Assembly (NCBI GenBank): GCA_900549355.1
Contig: UROA01000027.1
Span: 1 to 15,846, forward strand
Origin: an uncultured Collinsella sp.
GTDB lineage: Bacteria > Actinomycetota > Coriobacteriia > Coriobacteriales > Coriobacteriaceae
Length of the DNA stretch: 15,846 nucleotides
Direction of reading: 5' to 3'
In this document: in pieces, positions 1 through 5,939 of the stretch
Layout: every line of letters starts with the position of its first letter
How positions within the stretch are numbered: position 1 is the first letter of the stretch
Position numbers and translations under genes: made by a program
The notes under the pieces: model-generated
Told to the model about the DNA's origin: nothing
Seen by the model: only the letters and a program-made list of their open reading frames with translations
Databases searched by the model: none

Positions 1-71
1 CTGCCGATAATCGCGGTAATGCCCGGCTCGATCCTGAGCGCCGTGGCAAGATTGCCGCTAACCGTTTCCAT
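1..71 (-). CDS. yqeC: YqeC-like selenium-dependent hydroxylase accessory protein, N-terminal fragment
   Basis: Only the first 23 codons lie in the window; the rest is beyond base 1. Read on the minus strand from ATG at 71-69, it gives METVSGNLATAL followed by RIEPGITAIIG. A hydrophobic beta strand ending in Gly is what precedes the Walker A loop in YqeC-type proteins, but the loop itself is not visible. A GGCGGTGA ribosome-binding site lies just upstream of this ATG. The gene is divergent from yqeB, a usual partner in selenium-dependent molybdenum hydroxylase clusters, and that context supports the call. The family assignment rests on 23 residues plus neighbours, so it is tentative; another short P-loop protein is possible. 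Confidence 0.45.
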   Translation of the reverse strand, partial: METVSGNLATALRIEPGITAIIG

Positions 72-173
72 CTGTTCACCGCCGTATAATACTGTGATAA
101 TAAATAATCATCAGAGTAGCGGTCGAACCGCTTTTGCTCTGCTCAAACCGTAGCACAGGGAGGTGTCCCGGGA
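72..173. promoter_or_regulatory. divergent control region between yqeC-like gene and yqeB
   Basis: This 102-base gap is much more AT-rich than its surroundings, especially 85-110. It contains TATAAT at 85-90 (plus strand), and the complementary strand offers overlapping TATTAT, so either gene or both could start here. No convincing -35 box is seen for either direction. The yqeB ribosome-binding site GGGAGG at 158-163 closes the region. A shared regulator site is plausible but none can be named. Confidence 0.4.
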
Positions 174-968
174 ATGCTCGTTTATGTTCGCGGCGCCGGC
201 GATATCGCCACGGGCGTCGCCGCTCGCTTGGTACGCGCCGGCGTGTCGGTCGTTATGGCCGATATCGCGGTTCCCACGTGCATCCGCCGCACAATCAGTT
301 TTTGCGAGGCCATTCGCCTGGGCGAGGTCGAGGTTGAGGGCATTCGCGCTCGCCTGGCGCAGACGTCGGCCGAGGCGCTTGAGATTACCGGGGCTGGAGA
401 CGTCGCCGTCGTGGTGGACCCCCAGGCGCAGATGCTCGACGAACTGAAGCCCGCGGCTGTGGTCGACGCGATTTTAGCCAAGCGCAACCTGGGCACCACG
501 CGCGACATGGCGCCTGCCGTCATCGCCGTGGGGCCGGGCTTTACCGCGCCGGTCGATTGCGATGCCGTGGTCGAGACTATGCGTGGGCATTTTTTGGGCC
601 GTGTCATTACCCAAGGTTCGCCCCAGCCCAACACGGGCGTGCCGGGCATTATCGCTGGCTATGGCAGGGAGCGCGTTATCCACAGCCCCGCCGCCGGCGT
701 GTTTAGGTCCGACCGCGCGATCGGCGACATCGTGAGTGCTGGCGATGTGATCGGGTATGCGGGTGATACTCCCATGGTCACGCAGATTGACGGCTGTCTG
801 CGCGGGCTTTTGGCGAACGGCGTGCAGGTGACTGAGGGCTTTAAATGCGCCGATGTCGATCCGCGCGGCGATGCCAGCTATATCAACTACATTTCGGACA
901 AGGCGACGTCGGTCGGCGGCGGCGTGCTCGAGGCACTCGCTATGCTCACCGATATCTTTAGAGGATAG
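174..968 (+). CDS. yqeB: YqeB-type (EF2563 family) selenium-dependent molybdenum hydroxylase system protein
   Basis: The 264-aa product fits the YqeB/EF2563 family, whose members co-occur with selenium-dependent molybdenum hydroxylases and are thought to help mature their cofactor; the exact reaction is not settled. Residues 1-30 form a beta-alpha-beta start with the glycine motif RGAGDIATG (6-14). A conserved segment GSPQPNTGVPG falls mid-protein, and the last third (HSPAAGVFRS onward) has the look of a small beta-barrel/hammerhead domain. It is cytoplasmic, with no signal peptide or membrane segment. ATG 174 is preferred because GGGAGG lies 10 bases upstream and the glycine motif follows at once. 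The xdhC-family gene begins 9 bases after the stop, so the two are probably co-transcribed. Family assignment is fairly sure; function is inferred from family. Confidence 0.8.
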   Translation: MLVYVRGAGDIATGVAARLVRAGVSVVMADIAVPTCIRRTISFCEAIRLGEVEVEGIRARLAQTSAEALEITGAGDVAVVVDPQAQMLDELKPAAVVDAILAKRNLGTTRDMAPAVIAVGPGFTAPVDCDAVVETMRGHFLGRVITQGSPQPNTGVPGIIAGYGRERVIHSPAAGVFRSDRAIGDIVSAGDVIGYAGDTPMVTQIDGCLRGLLANGVQVTEGFKCADVDPRGDASYINYISDKATSVGGGVLEALAMLTDIFRG

Positions 969-977
969 AAGGCGGCA

Positions 978-2021
978 ATGGAAAAGCTCGATGTTGTGAA
1001 TGCGGCGCTTGCCGCCCTACGTGCTGGCGAGACGTGCGAGCTCGTGGTCGTGGCCGGCACGGCGGGGTCGTCACCGCGCGGTGTGGGCGCATGGATGGCC
1101 GTCTTTGCCGATGGCAGCCAGGCGGGCACCATCGGCGGCGGCAAGATCGAGCTCTTTGCGCTGGACGAGGCGCGAGAGCTGCTGGCCGCGGGGCAATCGC
1201 GTCTGGTCCGCTACACCATGGGCGGCGAGAACTCCGATACCGGTATGATCTGCGGTGGAGCCATCTGCCTGTGCTATCTGCATCTGGATGCGATCCAGGC
1301 ACCGTTGTTCCAGGAAATTACCGACGTCTTGGTCTATCGGCGCATCGGCGACTTCGTCATCGACTTTGAGCCGTTTATCGCGAGCGCGCTCGAGGGCGAT
1401 GTGGCCGAGTACCATGGCGAGGCATCGCGCCATACCATTGCGGGCTGCCCCGGGCTTTCACTGGTGGAGGAGGGGAGTAACGTCACCTACACCAACGCTG
1501 CCTCTGAGATTCCCGCGGCGCACATCGAGACGCTCTGCCCCGAGGGCCTGACCTACATCTTTGGCTGCGGACACGTGGGCGCCGCGACGGCGCGCGTGCT
1601 CACGGCGGCGGGCTTTGCCGTCGTGGCCTGCGATGACCGCCCCGGCACGTTGACGCCCGAATGGGTGCCCGGTGTCTACGATCGTCGCCTGGTCGATTAC
1701 AAGAACCTGAGCGAGCTGTGTCCCATCGGTCCGCGCGACTTGGTGGTCGTCGCCACGGCGGGTCACAAGTCCGATATCGACGTGGTGATTCAGGCCATGC
1801 GTGCCAAGCCTGCCTACCTGGGCTGTCTGGGTTCGCGCCGCAAGACGGCCTTTGTGCGTGCCCGCCTGGAGCAGGAAGGTTTTACGCAGGACCAGATCGA
1901 CGAGCTGCACCTTCCGATCGGCGTTGCCATCGAGGCCGAGGACCCCGAGGAGATCGCCATCTCCATCGCCGCCGAGATGATCCACCTGCGCCGCACCAAA
2001 CTCGTCCCCCGCAAGCGCTAA
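978..2021 (+). CDS. xdhC: XdhC/CoxI family molybdenum hydroxylase maturation protein
   Basis: The 347-aa protein has the two-domain XdhC layout. The N-terminal part carries GTIGGGKIE (50-58) and MICGG (90-94), with the Cys expected of this family. The C-terminal part is a Rossmann domain with YIFGCGHVG (193-201), an acidic pair CDDRP (218-222), YLGCLGSRRK (280-289) and a conserved end HLPIGVAIEAEDPEEIA (311-327). XdhC proteins bind molybdenum cofactor and help insert its sulfurated form into xanthine-dehydrogenase-type enzymes. Together with yqeB this points to maturation of a selenium-dependent molybdenum hydroxylase (purine or nicotinate type), although no hydroxylase subunit is in the window. 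The start ATG lies 9 bases after the yqeB stop, behind a weak GGCGG site. Some annotators would call it selenium-dependent hydroxylase accessory protein. Family confidence is high; the substrate is unknown. Confidence 0.85.
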   Translation: MEKLDVVNAALAALRAGETCELVVVAGTAGSSPRGVGAWMAVFADGSQAGTIGGGKIELFALDEARELLAAGQSRLVRYTMGGENSDTGMICGGAICLCYLHLDAIQAPLFQEITDVLVYRRIGDFVIDFEPFIASALEGDVAEYHGEASRHTIAGCPGLSLVEEGSNVTYTNAASEIPAAHIETLCPEGLTYIFGCGHVGAATARVLTAAGFAVVACDDRPGTLTPEWVPGVYDRRLVDYKNLSELCPIGPRDLVVVATAGHKSDIDVVIQAMRAKPAYLGCLGSRRKTAFVRARLEQEGFTQDQIDELHLPIGVAIEAEDPEEIAISIAAEMIHLRRTKLVPRKR

Positions 2022-2039
2022 TCGCATCCCCACCAATAA

Positions 2040-2104
2040 GTTGCGGTGAAATACGGACTGTTTAAGCCTGTTAGGCCGCCAAACAGTCCCTATTTCACCG
2101 CAAC
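2040..2104. repeat. near-perfect 24-bp inverted repeat (palindromic element or terminator)
   Basis: The arms 2040-2063 and 2081-2104 are complementary over 24 positions with one mismatch (C at 2054 opposite C at 2090). The outer part reads GTTGCGGTGAAATA and the inner part GGACTGTTT. The 17-base centre contains a smaller hairpin, GCCT-GTT-AGGC (2066-2076). The element begins 19 bases after the xdhC stop and is followed by TTTTT at 2108-2112, so it could end xdhC transcription. The length and evenness of the arms are more than a terminator needs and fit a dispersed palindromic repeat; the copy number in the genome cannot be seen from here. Confidence 0.75.
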
Positions 2105-2166
2105 AGCTTTTTGGGATCCATTTGTGCGGGGGAGTTGTGGAGTTGTGCAGGCAGACGAGGTTTTTC

Positions 2167-2195
2167 TGGAAATACGCTCCCGATGCGCGTATAGT
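2167..2195 (+). promoter_or_regulatory. possible promoter for the rplE-led ribosomal operon
   Basis: TATAGT at 2190-2195 matches the -10 consensus in five of six positions. The -35 region is poor: TGGAAA at 2167-2172 has the right spacing (17) but little resemblance to TTGACA. It is the best promoter-like sequence in the gap and would give a leader of about 130 bases. It rests on the -10 box and position alone. Confidence 0.35.
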
Positions 2196-2332
2196 ACCGA
2201 TTGTTTTGTCGGCTCCTGCTGCGTCGAGTCCAAACCGCAAAATGCCATGAGCGGCGCGGATGCAGCCAGGAGGCACGAGGACAACCCATCGTGGCCACGC
2301 CCCGTGCTTAAAACCCCAAGAAGGAGTGAACA

Positions 2333-2965
2333 ATGGCAGAAGAGAAGTATGTGCCGCGTCTGAAGACCAAGTACAACAACGAGGTCAAGCAGCAGCTTCA
2401 GGACAAGTTCCAGTACGAGAACGTCATGATGATCCCCAAGTTTGAGAAGATCGTCGTGAACATGGGTGTCGGCGAGGCCGCTACCGATTCCAAGGCCATC
2501 GACGGTGCCGTGCGCGACCTGCGCGCCATCACCGGCCAGCGGCCGCGGATCACCCGCGCCCCCACAACCGGTGGTCACGTGCCTCCGCGCCCCCGGCCCC
2601 CCCCCCCCGCCCCCCAGCCGATGATCACCCGTGCCCGCAAGTCCATCGCTACCTTCCGCCTGCGCGCTGGTATGCCGATCGGCTGCAAGGTTACCCTGCG
2701 TGGCGACCGTATGTGGGAGTTCTTCGATCGTCTGACCTCCGTCGCGATCCCCCGTATCCGCGACTTCCGCGGCATCTCCGCCAAGAGCTTCGACGGCCGT
2801 GGTAACTTCTCCATGGGCGTCACCGAGCAGCTCATCTTCCCCGAGATCGACTTCGATTCCGTCGATCACCAGCGCGGTATGGACATCACTTTCGTGACCA
2901 CCGCCAATACCGATGAGGAGGCCAAGGCCCTTCTGGACGCCTTCGGTTTCCCGTTCAAGAAATAG
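2333..2965 (+). CDS. rplE: 50S ribosomal protein L5 with an anomalous 25-residue insert
   Basis: L5 binds 5S rRNA in the central protuberance of the large subunit. The N-terminus MAEEKYVPRLKTKYNNEV, the VVNMGVGEA segment, GMPIGCKVTLRG, RIRDFRGI and the C-terminal MDITFVTTA block are all typical. Bacterial L5 is usually about 180-187 aa; this product is 210. The excess is an in-frame insert, residues 72-96 (bases 2546-2620), that splits the conserved sequence between GQRP and MITRARKS. The insert is Pro/Arg-rich, is encoded by a C-rich stretch with 12 consecutive C (2597-2608), and begins with an imperfect copy of the downstream ITRA codons. Removing it restores a 185-aa L5. ATG 2333 has AAGGAG six bases upstream. 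The gene identity is certain; whether the insert is biological is doubtful. Confidence 0.93.
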   Translation: MAEEKYVPRLKTKYNNEVKQQLQDKFQYENVMMIPKFEKIVVNMGVGEAATDSKAIDGAVRDLRAITGQRPRITRAPTTGGHVPPRPRPPPPAPQPMITRARKSIATFRLRAGMPIGCKVTLRGDRMWEFFDRLTSVAIPRIRDFRGISAKSFDGRGNFSMGVTEQLIFPEIDFDSVDHQRGMDITFVTTANTDEEAKALLDAFGFPFKK

Positions 2966-2980
2966 GTTCACCTGCCCTAT

Positions 2981-3010
2981 AAGCGCCGTTCCCACAAGGG
3001 GGCGGCGCTT
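2981..3010 (+). promoter_or_regulatory. hairpin in the rplE-rpsN gap
   Basis: AAGCGCCG (2981-2988) and CGGCGCTT (3003-3010) form a perfect 8-bp stem. The loop can itself fold as CCC-ACAA-GGG (2991-3000). No T-run follows, so it is not a normal terminator. It may stabilise or process the mRNA, or be a translational control site; which is not determined by the sequence. Confidence 0.5.
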
Positions 3011-3044
3011 GGGGCGAACAATACTCTATGTGAGGAGGATATAA

Positions 3045-3230
3045 GTGGCTAAGACATCGATGATCGTCAAGTGCAATCGCAAGCAGAAGTTCTCTACTCG
3101 TGAGTACACGCGCTGCCAGCGCTGCGGCCGTCCGCACTCTGTGTACCGCAAGTTCGGCCTGTGCCGTGTCTGCTTCCGCGAGCTTGCACTCAAGGGCGAG
3201 CTTCCCGGCGTTAAGAAGGCCAGCTGGTAA
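3045..3230 (+). CDS. rpsN: 30S ribosomal protein S14, zinc-binding type Z
   Basis: This 61-aa S14 is the short form with a zinc ribbon: C24-X2-C27 and C40-X2-C43, giving CQRC and CRVC. The core RPHSVYRKFGLCRVCFRELA and the end GELPGVKKASW are diagnostic. S14 is needed for late assembly of the 30S head. The start is GTG at 3045, with GAGGAGG at 3033-3039 at good spacing. The position after rplE is the normal spc order. As all four Cys are present, a zinc-independent paralogue may exist elsewhere, as in many Gram-positives, but none is visible here. Often named rpsZ or rpsN1. Confidence 0.95.
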   Translation: MAKTSMIVKCNRKQKFSTREYTRCQRCGRPHSVYRKFGLCRVCFRELALKGELPGVKKASW

Positions 3231-3242
3231 GTCACTACCAGC
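3223..3242 (+). promoter_or_regulatory. hairpin overlapping the S14 stop codon
   Basis: GCTGGTA (3223-3229) and TACCAGC (3236-3242) are perfect complements around a 6-base loop. The left arm contains the last Trp codon and part of the stop. It lies at the head of the 119-base gap before rpsH, the longest spacer in this half of the operon; nothing else is recognisable there except the rpsH ribosome-binding site GAAGGAG. Its role is unknown. Confidence 0.35.
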
Positions 3243-3349
3243 GTTTCAAGCATCAGTTTGGAACAGGGAAAACGCGCTAAAAAGGCTTTGCCGTTAAGGG
3301 CGGCGAAGAACCAAGAGCACGTGTTCATCAAGAACGAAGGAGAATCTGT

Positions 3350-3748
3350 ATGAACCTTACAGACCCGATCGCAGATATGCTTACGCGCATCCGTAACGCT
3401 AACTCTGTGAACAAGGCCACGGTCTCCATGCCGAGCAGCAAGAAGCTCGTCGAGATCGCTCGTGTTCTGCACGAGGAGGGCTACATCGAGGGCTACGATG
3501 TCGAGGACACCGTTCCCCAGAAGACTCTGCACATCACGCTTAAGTATGGTCCCAAGAAGGCTAAGGTCATCAACGGCATCCGCCGCATTTCCAAGCCGGG
3601 CCTGCGTAAGTACACCGGCGTTGCCGACATGCCCCGCGTCCGCGGTGGCCTTGGTACCGCCATTATTTCCACCAGCCATGGCGTCATGACCGACCGCGAT
3701 GCTCGCAAGCACAACGTCGGCGGCGAGATCATCGCTTACGTCTGGTAA
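3350..3748 (+). CDS. rpsH: 30S ribosomal protein S8
   Basis: The 132-aa product begins MNLTDPIADMLTRIRNAN, the near-universal S8 start, and ends with STSHGVMTDRDARKHNVGG and EIIAYVW, the C-terminal signature. S8 binds helix 21 of 16S rRNA early in assembly. In E. coli it also represses its own operon by binding mRNA near the rplE start; whether that happens here cannot be read from the sequence. GAAGGAG lies just upstream of ATG 3350. Length is normal for the family. Confidence 0.97.
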   Translation: MNLTDPIADMLTRIRNANSVNKATVSMPSSKKLVEIARVLHEEGYIEGYDVEDTVPQKTLHITLKYGPKKAKVINGIRRISKPGLRKYTGVADMPRVRGGLGTAIISTSHGVMTDRDARKHNVGGEIIAYVW

Positions 3749-3781
3749 TTCGCTCGGTAGGTAGAAGGAAAGGAGATCACC

Positions 3782-4318
3782 GTGTCTCGTATCGGTAATA
3801 AGCCTGTCCAGATTCCCGCCGGAGTCGAAGTGGCAGTCAACGGCAACAACGTTGTCGTCAAGGGCCCCAAGGGCCAGCTCGAGCTCGATGTCTTTGAGAA
3901 GCTCGCTATCAACGTCGAGGACAACGTCCTCACCGTTTCCCGTCCCGACGACGAGCGTGAGACCCGTGCCCGCCACGGCCTCACCCGCGCCCTCATCCAC
4001 AACATGGTTGTTGGCGTTTCCGAGGGCTTCGAGAAGAAGCTCGAGCTCGCCGGCGTCGGTTACCGCGTGCAGCAGAAGGGCAAGAACCTCGAGTTCTCCC
4101 TGGGCTTCTCGCACCCCGTGATCGTCGAGGCTCCCGAGGGCATCACCTTCGAGGTTCCCGACAACACCCACGTGAACGTCAAGGGTATCAACAAGCAGCA
4201 GGTCGGTCAGATCGCCGCTGAGATCCGCGGCCATCGTCCTCCCGAGCCTTACAAGGGCAAGGGTATCCACTACGTTGGCGAGCACATCCGCCGCAAGCTG
4301 GGTAAGGCCGCCAAGTAG
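3782..4318 (+). CDS. rplF: 50S ribosomal protein L6
   Basis: The 178-aa protein starts MSRIGNKPVQIPAGVEV and shows the two tandem L6 domains. The second ends in the family signature PPEPYKGKGIHYVGEHIRRK. L6 sits near the factor-binding site at the base of the L7/L12 stalk. The start codon is GTG at 3782 with AAAGGAGAT about 7 bases upstream; the beginning of the conserved N-terminus fixes it. It follows rpsH after 33 bases in the usual order. Confidence 0.97.
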   Translation: MSRIGNKPVQIPAGVEVAVNGNNVVVKGPKGQLELDVFEKLAINVEDNVLTVSRPDDERETRARHGLTRALIHNMVVGVSEGFEKKLELAGVGYRVQQKGKNLEFSLGFSHPVIVEAPEGITFEVPDNTHVNVKGINKQQVGQIAAEIRGHRPPEPYKGKGIHYVGEHIRRKLGKAAK

Positions 4319-4343
4319 TCGTAACCGACTCACTCGCATAAGA

Positions 4344-4365
4344 CCAGCACCCCGTCAGGTGCTGG
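4344..4365 (+). promoter_or_regulatory. perfect 8-bp hairpin between rplF and rplR
   Basis: CCAGCACC (4344-4351), six-base loop CCGTCA, GGTGCTGG (4358-4365). A T5 run follows 11 bases later (4377-4381), too far for an ordinary intrinsic terminator. The rplR ribosome-binding site TAGGAG comes straight after the T-run. It could be a processing site or a weak attenuator inside the operon. Confidence 0.5.
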
Positions 4366-4393
4366 CAAGATCAACCTTTTTAGGAGTTTACGT

Positions 4394-4762
4394 ATGAACA
4401 AGCATAAGGCGAAGCTGGAAGGCCTCAAGCGTCGTCAGCGTCGTGTTCGCGGCAAGGTCTCGGGTACCTCCGAGCGTCCGCGTCTTCGCGTGACCCGTAC
4501 TAACGCCAACATCTATGCCCAGATCATCGACGACAGCAAGGGCTCCAGCCTGACGCTCGTCTCTGCCTCGACCCTCGAGGCCGAGTTCAAGGGCACTCAC
4601 ACCTCGAACAAGGAGGCTGCGGAGAAGGTCGGTCAGCTCGTTGGCAAGCGCGCCATCGAGGCCGGCATCACCAAGGTCGCCTTCGATCGCGGTGGCCGTA
4701 TCTACCATGGCCGCGTCAAGGCCCTCGCCGACGGTGCTCGTGCCGCCGGTCTCGAGTTCTAG
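4394..4762 (+). CDS. rplR: 50S ribosomal protein L18
   Basis: This 122-aa protein has the basic N-terminus KLEGLKRRQRRVRGKV typical of L18, followed by ERPRLRVTRTNANIYAQIID and the C-terminal signature FDRGGRIYHGRVKALADGA. L18 binds 5S rRNA alongside L5. TAGGAG precedes ATG 4394. The stop codon lies inside the ribosome-binding site of rpsE (AGGAGGT at 4761-4767), so translation of the two is probably coupled. Confidence 0.97.
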   Translation: MNKHKAKLEGLKRRQRRVRGKVSGTSERPRLRVTRTNANIYAQIIDDSKGSSLTLVSASTLEAEFKGTHTSNKEAAEKVGQLVGKRAIEAGITKVAFDRGGRIYHGRVKALADGARAAGLEF

Positions 4763-4776
4763 GAGGTATGTAGCAC

Positions 4777-5301
4777 ATGGCTCGTAATCAGAAGCAGCAG
4801 CGCGAGGCCTCCGAGTTCGAGGAGCGCGTCGTTTACATCAACCGCGTGTCGAAGACCGTCAAGGGTGGTCGTCGCATGAGCCTCGTCGCTCTCGTCGTCG
4901 TTGGCGACGGCAAGGGCAACGTCGGCGTTGGCATGGGCAAGTCCGCTGAGGTGCCCATGGCCATCTCCAAGGCATCTCTCGATGCCAAGAAGAACATGTT
5001 CCACGTGCCGGTGACCGAGCAGGGCACCATCCCGCACGAGGTTCTCGGCCACTTTGGTGCCGGCCGCATCATTATCAAGCCCGCTGTCGAGGGTACCGGC
5101 GTTATCGCCGGCGGCGCTGTGCGTCCCCTCTTTGAGCTTGCTGGCATCAAGAACGTCCTGTCCAAGTCCCTCGGTACCGACAACGGCCTCAACATCATCA
5201 AGGCTGCCGTCGAGGGCCTCAAGGAGCTCTCCAGCCCTGAGGACGTCGCGGCTCGCCGTGGCCTGACGGTCTCCGAGATGTTCGTCGGTAAGGAGAACTA
5301 A
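4777..5301 (+). CDS. rpsE: 30S ribosomal protein S5
   Basis: The 174-aa product carries the double-stranded-RNA-binding-like domain INRVSKTVKGGRRMSLVALV (about 24-43) with GDGKGNVGVGMGKSAEVP following, both hallmarks of S5. The C-terminal domain includes GTGVIAGGAVRPLFELAGI. S5 lies near the mRNA entry channel and affects decoding accuracy. The start ATG 4777 is nine bases after a strong AGGAGGT. rpmD begins two bases after the stop. Confidence 0.97.
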   Translation: MARNQKQQREASEFEERVVYINRVSKTVKGGRRMSLVALVVVGDGKGNVGVGMGKSAEVPMAISKASLDAKKNMFHVPVTEQGTIPHEVLGHFGAGRIIIKPAVEGTGVIAGGAVRPLFELAGIKNVLSKSLGTDNGLNIIKAAVEGLKELSSPEDVAARRGLTVSEMFVGKEN

Positions 5302-5303
5302 GC

Positions 5304-5486
5304 ATGGCTGACACCATCAAGATCAAGCAGGTCCGCAGCACCAACGGTTGCAAGCAGGACCAGGTCCGTACTGTCCGTGCCCTCGGTCTCCACAGGATCC
5401 GCGAGGTTCGCGAGATTGCTGACAACGAGTCCGTCCGCGGCATGATCTTCAAGGTCAAGCACCTTGTCGAGATTGTAGAGGAGTAG
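5304..5486 (+). CDS. rpmD: 50S ribosomal protein L30
   Basis: A 60-aa protein matching the bacterial L30 length. TIKIKQVRSTNGCKQDQ, the RTVRALGLHRIREVRE segment and the final FKVKHLVEIVEE are typical of the family. It is tightly packed: 2 bases after rpsE and 3 bases before rplO, with its ribosome-binding site AAGGAG inside the end of rpsE. L30 is absent from some bacterial lineages but is present here. Confidence 0.95.
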   Translation: MADTIKIKQVRSTNGCKQDQVRTVRALGLHRIREVREIADNESVRGMIFKVKHLVEIVEE

Positions 5487-5489
5487 CAA

Positions 5490-5939
5490 ATGCAGCTTCA
5501 CGATCTTACTCCCGCGCCCGGTTCCACCAAGAACCGCAAGCGCGTCGGCCGTGGCAATTCTTCGGGTCACGGCACCACTTCTGGCCGCGGCCAGAAGGGC
5601 CAGGGTTCCCGCTCTGGCGGCACCAAGGGTGCCGGCTTCGAGGGTGGCCAGACTCCGCTGGCTATGCGCCTGCCCAAGCTTCCGGGCTTCCGCAACCCCC
5701 GTCGTATCGAGTACACCGCTGTTAACGTTGAGCGTCTCGAGCGTAAGTTCGAGGACGGCGCTGTGATCGACGGTGCCGCTCTTAAGGCCGCTCGCATCAC
5801 CAAGAGCGAGTTCGAGCCCGTCAAGGTGCTCGGCAATGGTGAGCTCACCAAGAAGTTCACGGTCAAGGTCGACAAGGTCAGCGCTTCTGCGCAGGCCAAG
5901 ATCGAGGCCGCCGGCGGAAAGGTCGAGCTGCCGTGCTAA
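5490..5939 (+). CDS. rplO: 50S ribosomal protein L15
   Basis: The 149-aa product has the Gly/Arg-rich N-terminal tail (KNRKRVGRGNSSGHGTTSGR, then GQKGQGSRSGG) that threads into 23S rRNA, and a globular C-terminal half ending in AQAKIEAAGGKVELPC. The length is normal. The GAGGAG at the end of rpmD serves as its ribosome-binding site. Its last bases overlap the GTG start of secY by 7 nt, which suggests translational coupling between the ribosomal block and the translocase gene. Confidence 0.97.
   Translation: MQLHDLTPAPGSTKNRKRVGRGNSSGHGTTSGRGQKGQGSRSGGTKGAGFEGGQTPLAMRLPKLPGFRNPRRIEYTAVNVERLERKFEDGAVIDGAALKAARITKSEFEPVKVLGNGELTKKFTVKVDKVSASAQAKIEAAGGKVELPC

Larger units (their letters stand above)
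2022..2332. other. 311-base non-coding gap between xdhC and rplE
   Basis: No credible gene is seen. In order it holds: the inverted repeat at 2040-2104 followed by five T (2108-2112); a perfect 8-bp tandem duplication GGAGTTGT at 2131-2138 and 2139-2146; a TATAGT box at 2190-2195; a 10-bp palindrome CGTGGCCACG at 2290-2299; and the rplE ribosome-binding site AAGGAG at 2321-2326. The part after about 2200 would be an untranslated leader of roughly 130 bases for the ribosomal operon if the TATAGT box is used. There is no trace of an rplX 3' end, which would normally precede rplE. Confidence 0.6.

Noticed and set aside
2290..2299. CGTGGCCACG palindrome in the rplE leader as an operator
   Set aside because: Ten-base GC-rich palindromes are expected by chance in this composition, and nothing else supports a binding site.
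2046..2363. 105-codon open frame on the plus strand in the xdhC-rplE gap
   Set aside because: It begins inside the palindrome arm, overlaps the rplE start and ribosome-binding site, and has no protein-like features.
3026..4339. 437-codon open frame on the minus strand
   Set aside because: It is antisense to rpsN, rpsH and rplF, which are certain; the product is low-complexity and arises from GC-biased codons of the sense genes.
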